Below are positions 49,700 to 57,924 of a DNA stretch of 64,000 nucleotides, piece by piece. Below the pieces are notes generated by a model. The model was not told the origin of the DNA, did not search any database, and saw only the letters and a program-made list of their open reading frames with translations. A program made the translations under genes and the position numbers. The stretch comes from Mycobacterium sp. IDR2000157661. Lineage in GTDB: Bacteria > Actinomycetota > Actinomycetes > Mycobacteriales > Mycobacteriaceae. The stretch covers positions 3,968,001 to 4,032,000 of the forward strand of contig NZ_CP081006.1 in NCBI RefSeq assembly GCF_022317005.1. The letters run 5' to 3'. The stretch's first letter is position 1; every line of letters starts with the position of its first letter.

Positions 49700-50799
49700 T
49701 GGGCCTGCGGCAGCGCTACCGGCAGTTGCCGGGCAACCCGCTGCGCCGGGACCGGCCGTTTTTGGCGCTGGGCTTGGCGGACGCGGTCATCTCCGGCCTC
49801 GATGCGCTGGCCGCCGCGACCCGCCGGGTGGCTCCGCCGCCCGAGCGGGACCACAGCCTCGTCCTGCGCGTGGCCGACCGGCAGGTGGTGGCCCACGACG
49901 ACAACGTGGTGGCGTTGACCCTCACCGCAGCCGACGGCGGTGCGCTGCCCCGCTGGCATCCGGGCGCGCACATCGACGTCCACCTGCCCAGCGGGCTGAT
50001 CCGTCAGTACTCGCTGTGCGGTGATGCGGCGGCCACTGATTCCTATCGGATCGCCGTGCGACGTATGCCCGCAGGTGGCGGCGGGTCGGTCGAGATGCAC
50101 GGCCTGCAGCCGGGCGCAACGGTGACGTCGCACGGCCCGCGCAACGCCTTCCCGATGACGGTGCCCGGCTTCGGGTCGCCGACCCGGCAACTGCGGTTCG
50201 TCGCGGGTGGCATCGGGATCACGCCGATTCTGCCCATGCTGGCCCTCGCGCAGCGGCTCGGAGTCGACTGGTCGATGGTGTACGCCGGCCGCAGCCTCGA
50301 CAGCTTGCCGTTCGTCGACGAGGTCGCGGCGTTCGGCGACCGGGTGACCGTGCGCACCGACGAGGTCGACGGCCTGCCGAGCGCTGCCGAGCTCCTCGGT
50401 GACTGTCCCGGGGGCACCGCGGTCTACGCCTGCGGCCCGGCGCCGATGCTGACGGCGATCCGCGCCCGGCTGGTCGGCCGCGACGACGTCGAACTGCACT
50501 TCGAACGGTTCGCTGCGCCGCCGGTCGTCGACGGCACCGAATTCGGTGTGACGGTCGCCTCGAGTGGGCGAAGCGTGCGAGTGGGCGCCGAGGAGACCTT
50601 GTTGGCGGCGCTTAACCGCGCCGGCGTGTCCGCGCCGTATTCGTGTCAGCAGGGCTTCTGCGGAACCTGCCGGACCCGGGTGCTGGCCGGCGCCGTCGAC
50701 CACCGCGACACGCTGCTGACCGAGCCGGAACGAGACGAGCACATGCTGATCTGTGTCTCGCGTGGGGTACAGGGAACCGAACTGACGCTCGACCTGTAG
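49699..50799 (+). CDS. FNR-type reductase with C-terminal 2Fe-2S ferredoxin domain
   Basis: A 366-residue phthalate-dioxygenase-reductase-like protein. FMN/NAD domain blocks: RQYSLCGDAA, FVAGGIGITPILPMLALAQR, YACGPAPMLTAIRARL. The plant-type ferredoxin domain has ligands in YSCQQGFCGTCRTRVLAG and a later CVSRG cysteine. It moves electrons from NAD(P)H to an oxygenase. It is translationally coupled to the PF10118 gene, its probable partner. Length and domain order are normal for class IA reductases. Confidence 0.9.
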   Translation: MGLRQRYRQLPGNPLRRDRPFLALGLADAVISGLDALAAATRRVAPPPERDHSLVLRVADRQVVAHDDNVVALTLTAADGGALPRWHPGAHIDVHLPSGLIRQYSLCGDAAATDSYRIAVRRMPAGGGGSVEMHGLQPGATVTSHGPRNAFPMTVPGFGSPTRQLRFVAGGIGITPILPMLALAQRLGVDWSMVYAGRSLDSLPFVDEVAAFGDRVTVRTDEVDGLPSAAELLGDCPGGTAVYACGPAPMLTAIRARLVGRDDVELHFERFAAPPVVDGTEFGVTVASSGRSVRVGAEETLLAALNRAGVSAPYSCQQGFCGTCRTRVLAGAVDHRDTLLTEPERDEHMLICVSRGVQGTELTLDL

Positions 50800-50821
50800 C
50801 CGCTTCTCGTACTATTCGCCC

Positions 50822-52249
50822 ATGCCGCTGGCCGATGGCGCGACGTTCGCCGGATACACCATCGTCCGACAACTCGGTTCCGGCGGCATGGGCGAGGTGT
50901 ACCTGGCACAGCACCCTCGGCTGCCACGCCGCGATGCGCTCAAAGTGCTGCCCGCCTCGGTCTCTGCCGACGAGGAGTACCGCGAGCGGTTCAACCGCGA
51001 GGCCGACATCGCCGCCACCCTCTGGCATCCGCACATCGTCGGCGTCCACGACCGCGGTGACCACCAGGGCCAGATCTGGATCTCGATGGACTACGTCGAG
51101 GGCACCGACGCCGCTCGGCTGCTGCGCGACAGCCACCCCGACGGCATGCCGCAACGCGAGGTCGCGGCCATCGTCGCGGCCGTGGCCGATGCGCTCGACT
51201 ACGCCCACCAGCGCGGCCTGCTGCACCGCGACGTCAAACCGGCCAACATCCTGCTCGCCCATCCCGAATCCGGCGATCAGCGAATCTTGTTGGCCGACTT
51301 CGGAATCGCCAAGTGGGCGAACGACATCAGCGGGCTCACCGCGACCAACATGACGGTCGGCACGGTCTCCTACGCCGCACCCGAGCAGCTGATGGGTGAG
51401 CGGCTCGACGGCCGCGCCGACCAGTACGCGCTGGCCGCCACGGCGTTTCACCTGCTGACCGGTAGGCCGCCGTTTGCGCACTCCAACCCGGCCGTGGTGA
51501 TCAGTCAGCACCTCTCGGCGGCGCCGCCTGCGATCGGCGCCCGGCGCCCGGACCTCGCGGGTCTGGATCCGGTGATGGCCAAAGCGCTCGCCAAGGACCC
51601 GAAAGACCGGTTCGAACGATGCGCGGACTTCGCCAGGGCGCTGCGCCACCAGCTCGGCGTCGCCGCCGACGATGACGACAGCACCCGGCAGGTGCCGATC
51701 GCCACCCCGTCCAAACGGTCGCCGATTCGCGCCGCAGTGCTGGTCCCCGCGGTCCTCGCCGTCCTGCTCGTCGCTGCGGTCGCATTCGCGCTCGCGGAAC
51801 TGCGCCGCGCCGACGAAGAGGAGGCCGCGGTGAGGCAGACTTCCGCGCCCGCGCCGACCCCCTCGGCGTTGCGGGCCTTGCCGCCGCCACAAGCGCCTGC
51901 GCCGCCCCCCACCGCCACCACGACGGCCCCGACCACCACGACGGCCCCGACCACCACGGCACCGGCCGCCGCGGTGATCGGCGCCGACTGCTCACCGGTG
52001 GGCAGCACCGGTACAACCGAAGACGGGTCCACCGCCTACTGCTCGACGTTGCAGACCACCGGCGCATCGATCTGGTCGCTCACCGAGGGCGACATACCCA
52101 GCCCCACCATCACCGCCGAGCCCACCGACGAGGTGTTGCCGTTAGCCGAGGAGTCCCCGGTGCGTGTCTGCATGCAGCAGACGGGCCAGACCCGCCGCGA
52201 GTGCCGGCGCGACATCCGCGAGAGCAACGGCCTGCCGTCGCTGCCATGA
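50822..52249 (+). CDS. pknF: Membrane Ser/Thr protein kinase PknF
   Basis: A 475-residue kinase. P-loop LGSGGMGEVYLAQ, catalytic lysine in ALKVLPAS, HRDVKPANILLA, and LADFGIAKW are complete, and the activation loop ends TNMTVGTVSYAAPEQL. A transmembrane helix follows at about 305-325. Then comes a Pro/Thr-rich linker and an extracellular domain with paired cysteines (GADCSPVG and AYCSTLQ). The tail ARVCMQQTGQTRREC-type matches PknF of M. tuberculosis (Rv1746), where it affects division and glucose uptake. Its TGA overlaps the LLM gene (ATGA). Confidence 0.93.
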   Translation: MPLADGATFAGYTIVRQLGSGGMGEVYLAQHPRLPRRDALKVLPASVSADEEYRERFNREADIAATLWHPHIVGVHDRGDHQGQIWISMDYVEGTDAARLLRDSHPDGMPQREVAAIVAAVADALDYAHQRGLLHRDVKPANILLAHPESGDQRILLADFGIAKWANDISGLTATNMTVGTVSYAAPEQLMGERLDGRADQYALAATAFHLLTGRPPFAHSNPAVVISQHLSAAPPAIGARRPDLAGLDPVMAKALAKDPKDRFERCADFARALRHQLGVAADDDDSTRQVPIATPSKRSPIRAAVLVPAVLAVLLVAAVAFALAELRRADEEEAAVRQTSAPAPTPSALRALPPPQAPAPPPTATTTAPTTTTAPTTTAPAAAVIGADCSPVGSTGTTEDGSTAYCSTLQTTGASIWSLTEGDIPSPTITAEPTDEVLPLAEESPVRVCMQQTGQTRRECRRDIRESNGLPSLP

Positions 52250-53121
52250 AATACGCCGTCATCGCACCCGTCGCGGCGGGCGTCACGGGAAACCCGGCGT
52301 TCATGGCCGAGTTCGCCCAGCACCTCGAGCGGTGCGGGTTCGAGTCGGTCGTCGCGGTCGAGCACACCGTGCTCATGTCGCACTACACCAGCGTGTACCC
52401 CTACGACAGCTCCGGCCGGGTGGAACTACCCGCCGACTGCGCGGTGCCCGATCCTCTTGACCTGCTTGCCTTCTTGGCCGGCCACACCCACCGGCTGCGG
52501 TTGGCGACCGGCGTGCTGGTGCTGCCCAACCACCACCCCGTCGTGCTCGCCAAACGGATCGCCACGCTGGACGTCCTCTCGGGCGGGCGGCTGCGCCTGT
52601 GCGTCGGGATGGGCTGGCTCAAGGAGGAGATCGAGGCCTGCGGCGCCGACTTCGCCACCCGCGGCCGCCGCGCCGACGAACAGATCGCGGTGATGCGGCT
52701 GCTGTGGGAGGACCGCCCGGGCGGCGCCGACCACGACGGCGAATTCTTCCGCTTCGCCAACGCGATGAGCTACCCGAAACCGGCCGCCCCGGTGCCGATC
52801 CATATCGGCGGGCACAGTCGGGCCGCGGCCAGGAGGGCGGGACGGCTCGGTGACGGATTCCAGCCGCTCGGTGTCGGCGGCGCCGACCTCACCGACCTCG
52901 TCGCGCTGATGCGCGAGGAGGCGCTGCGGTGTGGGCGCGACCCGGAGGTGCTGGAGCTCTCGCTGGGCCACCTGGTGACCAAGGTCGACGCCGACCGCGC
53001 TGCGAAACTCGAGGCGCTGGGCGCGGACCGGCTGGTCCTGGCCATGCCGGCGACCGCCGACATCGCCGAGGCCTGCGACGCCCTGTCCGCCTGCGCGCAA
53101 CGGCTGGGGCTCACGGCATGA
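52246..53121 (+). CDS. LLM-class (F420-dependent-type) oxidoreductase
   Basis: A 291-residue TIM-barrel luciferase-like monooxygenase family protein. Signatures are FAQHLERCGFESVVAVEHTV, ATGVLVLPNHHPVVLAKRIA and GVGMGWLKEE-type LCVGMGWLKEEIEACG. Many mycobacterial members use coenzyme F420; the redox partner is inferred. It is coupled to pknF upstream and to the SnoaL-like gene downstream by ATGA overlaps, so kinase and enzyme are co-produced. Confidence 0.87.
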   Translation: MKYAVIAPVAAGVTGNPAFMAEFAQHLERCGFESVVAVEHTVLMSHYTSVYPYDSSGRVELPADCAVPDPLDLLAFLAGHTHRLRLATGVLVLPNHHPVVLAKRIATLDVLSGGRLRLCVGMGWLKEEIEACGADFATRGRRADEQIAVMRLLWEDRPGGADHDGEFFRFANAMSYPKPAAPVPIHIGGHSRAAARRAGRLGDGFQPLGVGGADLTDLVALMREEALRCGRDPEVLELSLGHLVTKVDADRAAKLEALGADRLVLAMPATADIAEACDALSACAQRLGLTA

Positions 53122-53699
53122 CCCTCGGGGCGGCGGACCGGTTGGCGGTGGCCGACCTGGTACACCTGTACGCATCGGCCGTCGATGACCGCCGCTTCGA
53201 GGACGTTGTCCAATTGTTCACCGAGACAGCCGAACTGCGGCTGCCGGACCCGCCGCGGTCGCTGGAGCCGGTGCGCCGCCACCACGGCCGCGAGGGGGTA
53301 CGGGCGGCGATGGCCGGTCTGGCAGCGATGTCCGGCGTGGCCCGCACCGAGCATGCGATCGTCGGTGAGGTCTACGCCGCATGCGACGAGCCGAACTACG
53401 CACTGGGCCGGATCACCTGCATCGCGCACCACTGGACGATCTCCGGTGGCGTCGACCAGGGCAGGGCCACCGACCTGGTGTGGCACCTGCGCTACGACGA
53501 CGAGTACTTGCGCACGCGGGCGGGCTGGCGCATCCACGGCCGCAAGCTGACCATCAACGCGATCGAGACCCGTCCTGTTCACCGGCTCCGACTGCCGCAA
53601 GCAGACGGTCGAGCAGGAGCCGCTGACCCTTCAACAGCTTCGACCGAGCCTGCGCCACGGGAAACCAGACCAGGCGGTCGATTTCGGGATACTCCCTGA
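53118..53699 (+). CDS. SnoaL/NTF2-like protein, C-terminally extended
   Basis: A 193-residue protein. The SnoaL/NTF2-like fold covers about residues 1-150 (VADLVHLYASAVDDRRFEDV, HHGREGVRAAMAG, GWRIHGRKLTINAIE). The last 40 residues are a low-complexity Pro/Ala/Thr/Arg tail that reads antisense through the NUDIX gene, so the natural stop may have been lost. The domain would bind a small hydrophobic ligand. It is the third member of the pknF operon. Confidence 0.78.
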   Translation: MTLGAADRLAVADLVHLYASAVDDRRFEDVVQLFTETAELRLPDPPRSLEPVRRHHGREGVRAAMAGLAAMSGVARTEHAIVGEVYAACDEPNYALGRITCIAHHWTISGGVDQGRATDLVWHLRYDDEYLRTRAGWRIHGRKLTINAIETRPVHRLRLPQADGRAGAADPSTASTEPAPRETRPGGRFRDTP

Positions 53700-54045
53700 A
53701 GCTGCCCGACCCCTTCGGCCACTCCAACACGAAGGTATTGGACCGGGTGCCCGCCAAGTCGAGGTCGCCCCGCACCGCGAAGGCGGTGACGAGCTTGCCC
53801 CCGGGTTGTCTGACCTCGGCGAGGTCAATGCGCGGCCCCTCGGGTGGCGGCTTGCCGGTCTCCTCCTCGAACTCGCGGCGCGCGACCACCCACGGATCAT
53901 CGCCTGCCGCGTACTCCCCTTTCGGGATCGACCACGCACCGTCGTCCCGGCGGGCCCAGAACGGCCCGCCGGGGTGCCCTAGAAGCACCTCGACGCCGTC
54001 CTCGCCCATCCGGTACAGAAGTAGACCGGCGCTCAACTTGGGCAC
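53554..54045 (-). CDS. NUDIX hydrolase
   Basis: A 163-residue NUDIX protein. The NUDIX box reads GEYAAGDDPWVVARREFEEE with the metal-binding REFEEETG. The first conserved glutamate of the canonical motif is replaced by aspartate (GD). The N-terminus PKLSAGLLLYRMGEDGVEVL is typical of the small ADP-ribose/diadenosine-type group; the substrate is unclear. The final 49 codons overlap the convergent SnoaL gene by 146 nt. GTG start at 54045. Confidence 0.87.
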   Translation of the reverse strand: MPKLSAGLLLYRMGEDGVEVLLGHPGGPFWARRDDGAWSIPKGEYAAGDDPWVVARREFEEETGKPPPEGPRIDLAEVRQPGGKLVTAFAVRGDLDLAGTRSNTFVLEWPKGSGSFREYPEIDRLVWFPVAQARSKLLKGQRLLLDRLLAAVGAGEQDGSRSR

Positions 54046-54119
54046 TCCTGACCCTCACTCCCCTGGCCCCACTTCCCTGGGCCCCACTCCCCTTCGCCTC
54101 AATCCCCCCGCGAGCGACC

Positions 54120-54170
54120 GTGTCGTACGTCGACACGCTGTGTTCGCCGCAAGACTGCGGTCGCTTGCGG
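54120..54170. terminator. Two inverted repeats in the NUDIX upstream region
   Basis: GTGTCG...CGACAC (54120-54136) and CCGCAAG...CTTGCGG (54147-54170) form adjacent hairpins in the 136-bp gap between the 63-residue gene and the NUDIX start. The gap also has a short C-rich tandem (two 'cttcccct/ctcccct' units near 54060-54090). They may terminate the upstream gene or act on the NUDIX promoter. Confidence 0.4.
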
Positions 54171-54181
54171 TCGACGAGTGG

Positions 54182-54373
54182 TCAGTACTTGCGGTCGCCC
54201 TCGCTGCTGTCGAAGAACGCCCAGCCGCCCTGCTCATCCTTGACCTCCATGCGCCAGCCCAGTTCAGGTTCGGCCTTCTGGTCGACGAACCAGGCGTGCG
54301 CATCGTCGGCACTCTCGATGTCCTTGGTATCGACGACTTCGCCCTTGGGGTTCAACACACGGTAGGTAGCCAT
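54182..54373 (-). CDS. Small conserved mycobacterial protein (63 residues)
   Basis: A compact 63-residue protein with no signal or membrane segment. The sequence has YRVLNPKGEVVDTKDIES and a tryptophan-rich middle (AHAWFVDQ, LGWRMEV, GGWAFF). It is acidic and likely folds as a small beta sheet. I do not recognise a family. ATG start at 54373. It may share a transcript with the NDH-like gene 33 nt upstream. Confidence 0.65.
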   Translation of the reverse strand: MATYRVLNPKGEVVDTKDIESADDAHAWFVDQKAEPELGWRMEVKDEQGGWAFFDSSEGDRKY

Positions 54374-54406
54374 GGGATTTCAGTTCCCCCCAGAGCGGCG
54401 GTTGAA

Positions 54407-55717
54407 TCAGTCGGTTTTGGTCATCGGAATGCCCTCGCTCGCCGAGAACCGGGCATCCTCCTGCGACGAGAGTCCGAACGAGACAACGGAGCGGTCCCAG
54501 AACAGGTCCGTCAGATACGCCAGCGTCACGGCCCACCGGTTGACTCCCCGCGGGATGGCGTACACGTGGTAGGCGCGGGTCACCAACTTGGCCGCGAGGC
54601 CGGACAACTGGATGTTGAGCGGGTTGGCCACGGCGTAGCGCGGGCCGAGATCGACGACAAGGCCCATGTTGCGGTGCTTGTACCGCTTGGCCTTTCCGTA
54701 ACCGAGACTCGCAGCGACATTGCGCGCCAACACCTTTCCCTGTCGGGTGGCGTGCTGCGCGGTCGGTGGGGTGATCGCACCGGGTTGTGTCACATCCGGC
54801 ACGGCGGCCGCGTCGCCTGCGGCGAACACGCCTGGCTGGCCGGGCAACTCCAACTCCGTGGTGACCTTCAGCCGGCCTTTCTCCGTCGGCAGGCCCAGCT
54901 TCTCGATCAGCGGTGCACCGGTCACCCCGGTGACCCAGGCGACCGTGTGCGTGCGGATCAAGGAATCATCGCTGAGGACAACGTGTTCGGCGTGCACTTC
55001 CTTGAGCGTGACGCCGAGCCGCACGTCGATGCCCCGCGACCGCAGCACCCGCTGCGCGGCGGCGCCGAGCTTCTCGCCGACCTCCGGCATCACCTGTTCG
55101 GCCATGTCCAGCAGCACGAAGTTCACCGAGTCCGGGTCGAAGCCCATCTGCTTGGCCGCCGAATCGGCCAGCGCGCGCAGCTGCACGGCCAGCTCGGTGC
55201 CCGAGTACGACGCGCCGACCACCACGATGGTCCGCCGGGCCGCCGCCCGGCCCGCGTCGTCGTCGACATCGGCCAGCTCCAGCTGCTGCAGGACGTGATC
55301 GCGCAGATACAGCGCCTCGGCGGTCGACTTGAGCCCACGGGCATGCTCGGCCAGCCCGGGCACGTCGAACAATCGGGTGACCGATCCGGGGGTCAGCACC
55401 AGCCTGTCCCACGGCAGGACCCGCGAGCGCTCCTCGGGATCGGTGAACGTCACAGTGCGGTCGCTGAAGTCGACGCCGTCGACCCGGCCGCGGATCGCCT
55501 GTACCCCGTGCAGGGTGTTGGCCAGCGGAATCGCAACGAACCGGGCGTCCACCAGGCCGCCTGCGACGTCGGGTAGCAGCGGGGTGTAGAGCATGTAGTC
55601 GACCGGGGAGATGATCGAGATGTCGATCTGGGCGCCGTGCTTGCGGAACTTCTTGGCCAGGTGCCGGGCGCATTCGAATCCGGTGAACCCGCTGCCGACG
55701 ATTACCACGGACGTCAC
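54407..55717 (-). CDS. NDH-2-like FAD/NAD(P)-dependent oxidoreductase
   Basis: A 436-residue pyridine-nucleotide oxidoreductase. The FAD motif is VVIVGSGFTGFECARHLA, the NAD motif VVGASYSGTELAVQL, and FAD closure PGVFAAGDAAAVP. Similarity to type II NADH dehydrogenases and to Rv1812c is clear. A C-terminal amphipathic/hydrophobic segment (WAVTLAYLTDLFWDRSVVS) could attach it to the membrane. I chose GTG 55717 (VTSVVIVGSG), with TACAGT 7 nt upstream, over the GTG at 55726, which lies inside that -10. An electron acceptor such as menaquinone is likely. Confidence 0.84.
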   Translation of the reverse strand: MTSVVIVGSGFTGFECARHLAKKFRKHGAQIDISIISPVDYMLYTPLLPDVAGGLVDARFVAIPLANTLHGVQAIRGRVDGVDFSDRTVTFTDPEERSRVLPWDRLVLTPGSVTRLFDVPGLAEHARGLKSTAEALYLRDHVLQQLELADVDDDAGRAAARRTIVVVGASYSGTELAVQLRALADSAAKQMGFDPDSVNFVLLDMAEQVMPEVGEKLGAAAQRVLRSRGIDVRLGVTLKEVHAEHVVLSDDSLIRTHTVAWVTGVTGAPLIEKLGLPTEKGRLKVTTELELPGQPGVFAAGDAAAVPDVTQPGAITPPTAQHATRQGKVLARNVAASLGYGKAKRYKHRNMGLVVDLGPRYAVANPLNIQLSGLAAKLVTRAYHVYAIPRGVNRWAVTLAYLTDLFWDRSVVSFGLSSQEDARFSASEGIPMTKTD

Positions 55718-55724
55718 CGGCCCC

Positions 55725-55730
55725 ACTGTA
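55725..55730 (-). promoter_or_regulatory. Leaderless-type -10 box (TACAGT) for the NDH-like gene
   Basis: TACAGT on the minus strand is followed by 7 nt and GTG 55717. It fixes the start at that codon, since the alternative GTG at 55726 overlaps the hexamer. Confidence 0.55.
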
Positions 55731-55761
55731 CGGAATGGTCGAGAGGCGGGATGCTTGAGCC

Positions 55762-56574
55762 ATGACGCGCCCGCGCTCGCTGCGCCGATTCGATCCCTTC
55801 CGGCCCATCGACATGCTGTCGGCGCTGTGGTCGACCGCGGCGGTGGCCCCGATGAACAGCGGAGCGGCGGCCGCGTACCGGACTCTGTTCATGACCGTCC
55901 GGCGATTGGTCGTCGGCAGGCGGCTGACCGTCAGCCTGGACCGCGGTGATCTCACGCTCACCGTCACCGAGTTCGACTCGAGGCTCGATGTGCGCGCACT
56001 GTCGGTCGGCCAACTCAACGACATCCGGCTCGCCGCCCGCGACATCCAATGGGCCACAAATGAGTTCGACCACGCCACCGCGGTTCTGCACAACGTTCAC
56101 ATGCGCCCGACGGTTCCCCCGGTCCTCGTGGCCGCCCCCGTCGAGCTGACGCTGGAGGTGCCCGCACCGGTGCTCGCCGACCTGTTCCGCTGGGCGGCGC
56201 CCCGCCTGATCGGCGAGGTCGGGACCGACGGCGTCGCACGGCTGCGGCTGGCGCGCCGGCCCTCGGCCGGTCACCTCGAGGTCGACGCTCGTCTCGACGG
56301 CTCGACACTGTGGCTCGACCCGCGGGAACTGGTCCTGCGCCGGTCGCGCTGGCGGTTGCCGCGGCGCACTCCGGCCTACCCGGTCCACCTCCCGGAATTG
56401 CCCCACGGTGTGCTGCTCACCGGCGTCAGCTTCGCGCCGGGCGTGGTTCGGCTGTCGGCGGTGGTGCCGGAGTGGCGCATCGACGTGCCCCGGACCCGAT
56501 TGGAAGACGTAATGACTCAGCTGAGCGCCGTTGGAGGGCCGTTGAACCTGACCTGGCTCGGCCGCCTGTTCTGA
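55762..56574 (+). CDS. DUF2993-like (LmeA-type) protein
   Basis: A 270-residue protein without an obvious signal peptide. Segments DRGDLTLTVTEFDSRLDVR, TLEVPAPVLADLFRWAAPR and HLEVDARLDGSTLWLDPREL resemble the DUF2993 lipid-binding fold of LmeA, which supports lipomannan elongation in the periplasm. The assignment is by general pattern only. A lipid-binding role is inferred. The gene is alone between the NDH-like gene and a secreted protein gene. The 200-nt gap to the next gene has no extra ORF. Confidence 0.6.
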   Translation: MTRPRSLRRFDPFRPIDMLSALWSTAAVAPMNSGAAAAYRTLFMTVRRLVVGRRLTVSLDRGDLTLTVTEFDSRLDVRALSVGQLNDIRLAARDIQWATNEFDHATAVLHNVHMRPTVPPVLVAAPVELTLEVPAPVLADLFRWAAPRLIGEVGTDGVARLRLARRPSAGHLEVDARLDGSTLWLDPRELVLRRSRWRLPRRTPAYPVHLPELPHGVLLTGVSFAPGVVRLSAVVPEWRIDVPRTRLEDVMTQLSAVGGPLNLTWLGRLF

Positions 56575-56774
56575 TTAGCTGAGCGTCCCTTTCGTCACCC
56601 ACCGACAATCGATTCCTGCCAGCCGCCGGTCAATTACTGCCAGCGGAATTAATGCTGTCACCTGTGGGTTTAAGCCGTCAGAACCGGCACGAATGCTCGA
56701 GAAGCCGGAACGCCGCGTCCGAACCGCGTCATTCGCTCCGCGGCTCGAACCACATCCGAAAGAAGGCACGTGAG

Positions 56775-57083
56775 ATGAAGAAGATCGGATTCGCCGCCAC
56801 TGTCGCCAGCGGACTGGCCGCTGCAGTTATCGGGCTGGCCGCCCCGGCCGCCTCGGCGCCCACCGGAAGCGACAACGCCCAGCAGACCATCGGCCAGCTG
56901 CGCGCTCAGGGCTACACCGTGATCGTCAACCGGCTCGGCAATGCGCCGCTCGATCAGGCCGAGGTCGTCGGTATCCGGCAGGGCCAGACCTTCAGCATGA
57001 TCGACGCCGGCGCCCCGTTGATCGGCAGCAGCCACAACTACACCACGGTCCAGGAGCGCGTCGTCTACGTCGACGTCAAGTAG
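56775..57083 (+). CDS. Small secreted mycobacterial protein
   Basis: A 102-residue secreted protein: signal peptide KKIGFAATVASGLAAAVIG, cleaved near AAPAASA, then a mature chain containing QQTIGQLRAQGYTVIVNRLG. There are no cysteines. The chain ends in a beta-rich region (ERVVYVDVK). It is similar in layout to the secreted protein at 46.9 kb (short repeat-like helix plus strand), perhaps distant paralogues. Function is unknown. AGAAGG precedes the ATG. Confidence 0.75.
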   Translation: MKKIGFAATVASGLAAAVIGLAAPAASAPTGSDNAQQTIGQLRAQGYTVIVNRLGNAPLDQAEVVGIRQGQTFSMIDAGAPLIGSSHNYTTVQERVVYVDVK

Positions 57084-57093
57084 CACGGCACCG

Positions 57094-57133
57094 CGAAGCG
57101 AGGGGCATCCGAACGGGTGTGCCCCTCGCTTCG
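57094..57133 (+). terminator. Strong 14-bp-stem terminator hairpin
   Basis: A perfect 14-bp stem (57094-57107 with 57120-57133) and 12-nt loop lies 11 nt after the secreted-protein stop. It separates that gene from the leaderless GDSL gene, whose promoter begins 12 nt beyond the hairpin. No U tract is present. Confidence 0.8.
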
Positions 57134-57144
57134 TACTGCGCGAC

Positions 57145-57150
57145 TAGAGT
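57145..57150 (+). promoter_or_regulatory. Leaderless-type -10 box (TAGAGT) for the GDSL gene
   Basis: TAGAGT lies 6 nt before the GTG at 57157, immediately after the terminator. It is a clean leaderless arrangement. Confidence 0.6.
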
Positions 57151-57156
57151 GCCGAT

Positions 57157-57924
57157 GTGGCCGCGTACTCGCGCTATGTCGCTATCGGGGACAGCCAGAC
57201 CGAGGGACTGTGGGACGGCGACGACGACCGCGGTCTCATCGGTTTCGCCGACCGGCTGGCGCTGCTGATCGACTCGTACCAGCCGGGCTTGAGCTACGCC
57301 AACCTCGCCGTACGCGGTCGGCGCATTCTCGATCTGCTCGTCGAGCAGCTACCGCTTGCGCTGGCCATGCGGCCGGACCTGATCACCGTTTGCATCGGGA
57401 TGAACGATGTGACGCGTCCGGGGCCGTACTTCGATCGCGCGCTGGCAGACCTCGACACCCTGCACAACCGGTTGGCAGACTCCGGCGCGACGATCGTGAC
57501 CACGACTTTCCCGGACCTGGCCCAGGTATTGCCGATCGGCCGCATGCTGGAGTCACGCGTGCTTCGGATCAACGACGAGATCCGGACCGCCGCCGAGCGA
57601 CACGGCTTTCGGCTCGTCGACCTCTACGGTGCTCCGTCGATGTCGGATCCGGAGATCTGGAGTCCCGACCGCATCCACGGCTCGACGAGGGGTCACATCC
57701 TGTTCACCGCCGCGGCCGCGGAGGCACTGGGCCTGCCCGGCAGCAACCACGACTGGGCGCAGTGCGATGGGCCGGTGCAGCCGACACTGCGCCAACTCGC
57801 CCATTCGCAGGCGCTCTGGACGCAGAACATGCTGGTGCCGTGGTTGTGGCGCTACGCGCGGGGCCGGTCCGCGGGAGGCGGTCGGGGACCCAAGCGGCCC
57901 CGCCTGGGCAGTCTGCCGGCCTAG
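57157..57924 (+). CDS. SGNH/GDSL-type esterase
   Basis: A 255-residue SGNH-fold hydrolase. Block I is VAIGDSQTEGLWDGDDDRG (serine), block II ANLAVRGRRILDLL (glycine region), block III ITVCIGMNDVTRPGP (asparagine), and block V WSPDRIHGSTRGH (Asp-His). There is no signal peptide. It is likely an acyl-esterase or deacylase. It is leaderless, and its TAG stop shares CTAG with the convergent secreted gene. Confidence 0.92.
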   Translation: MAAYSRYVAIGDSQTEGLWDGDDDRGLIGFADRLALLIDSYQPGLSYANLAVRGRRILDLLVEQLPLALAMRPDLITVCIGMNDVTRPGPYFDRALADLDTLHNRLADSGATIVTTTFPDLAQVLPIGRMLESRVLRINDEIRTAAERHGFRLVDLYGAPSMSDPEIWSPDRIHGSTRGHILFTAAAAEALGLPGSNHDWAQCDGPVQPTLRQLAHSQALWTQNMLVPWLWRYARGRSAGGGRGPKRPRLGSLPA

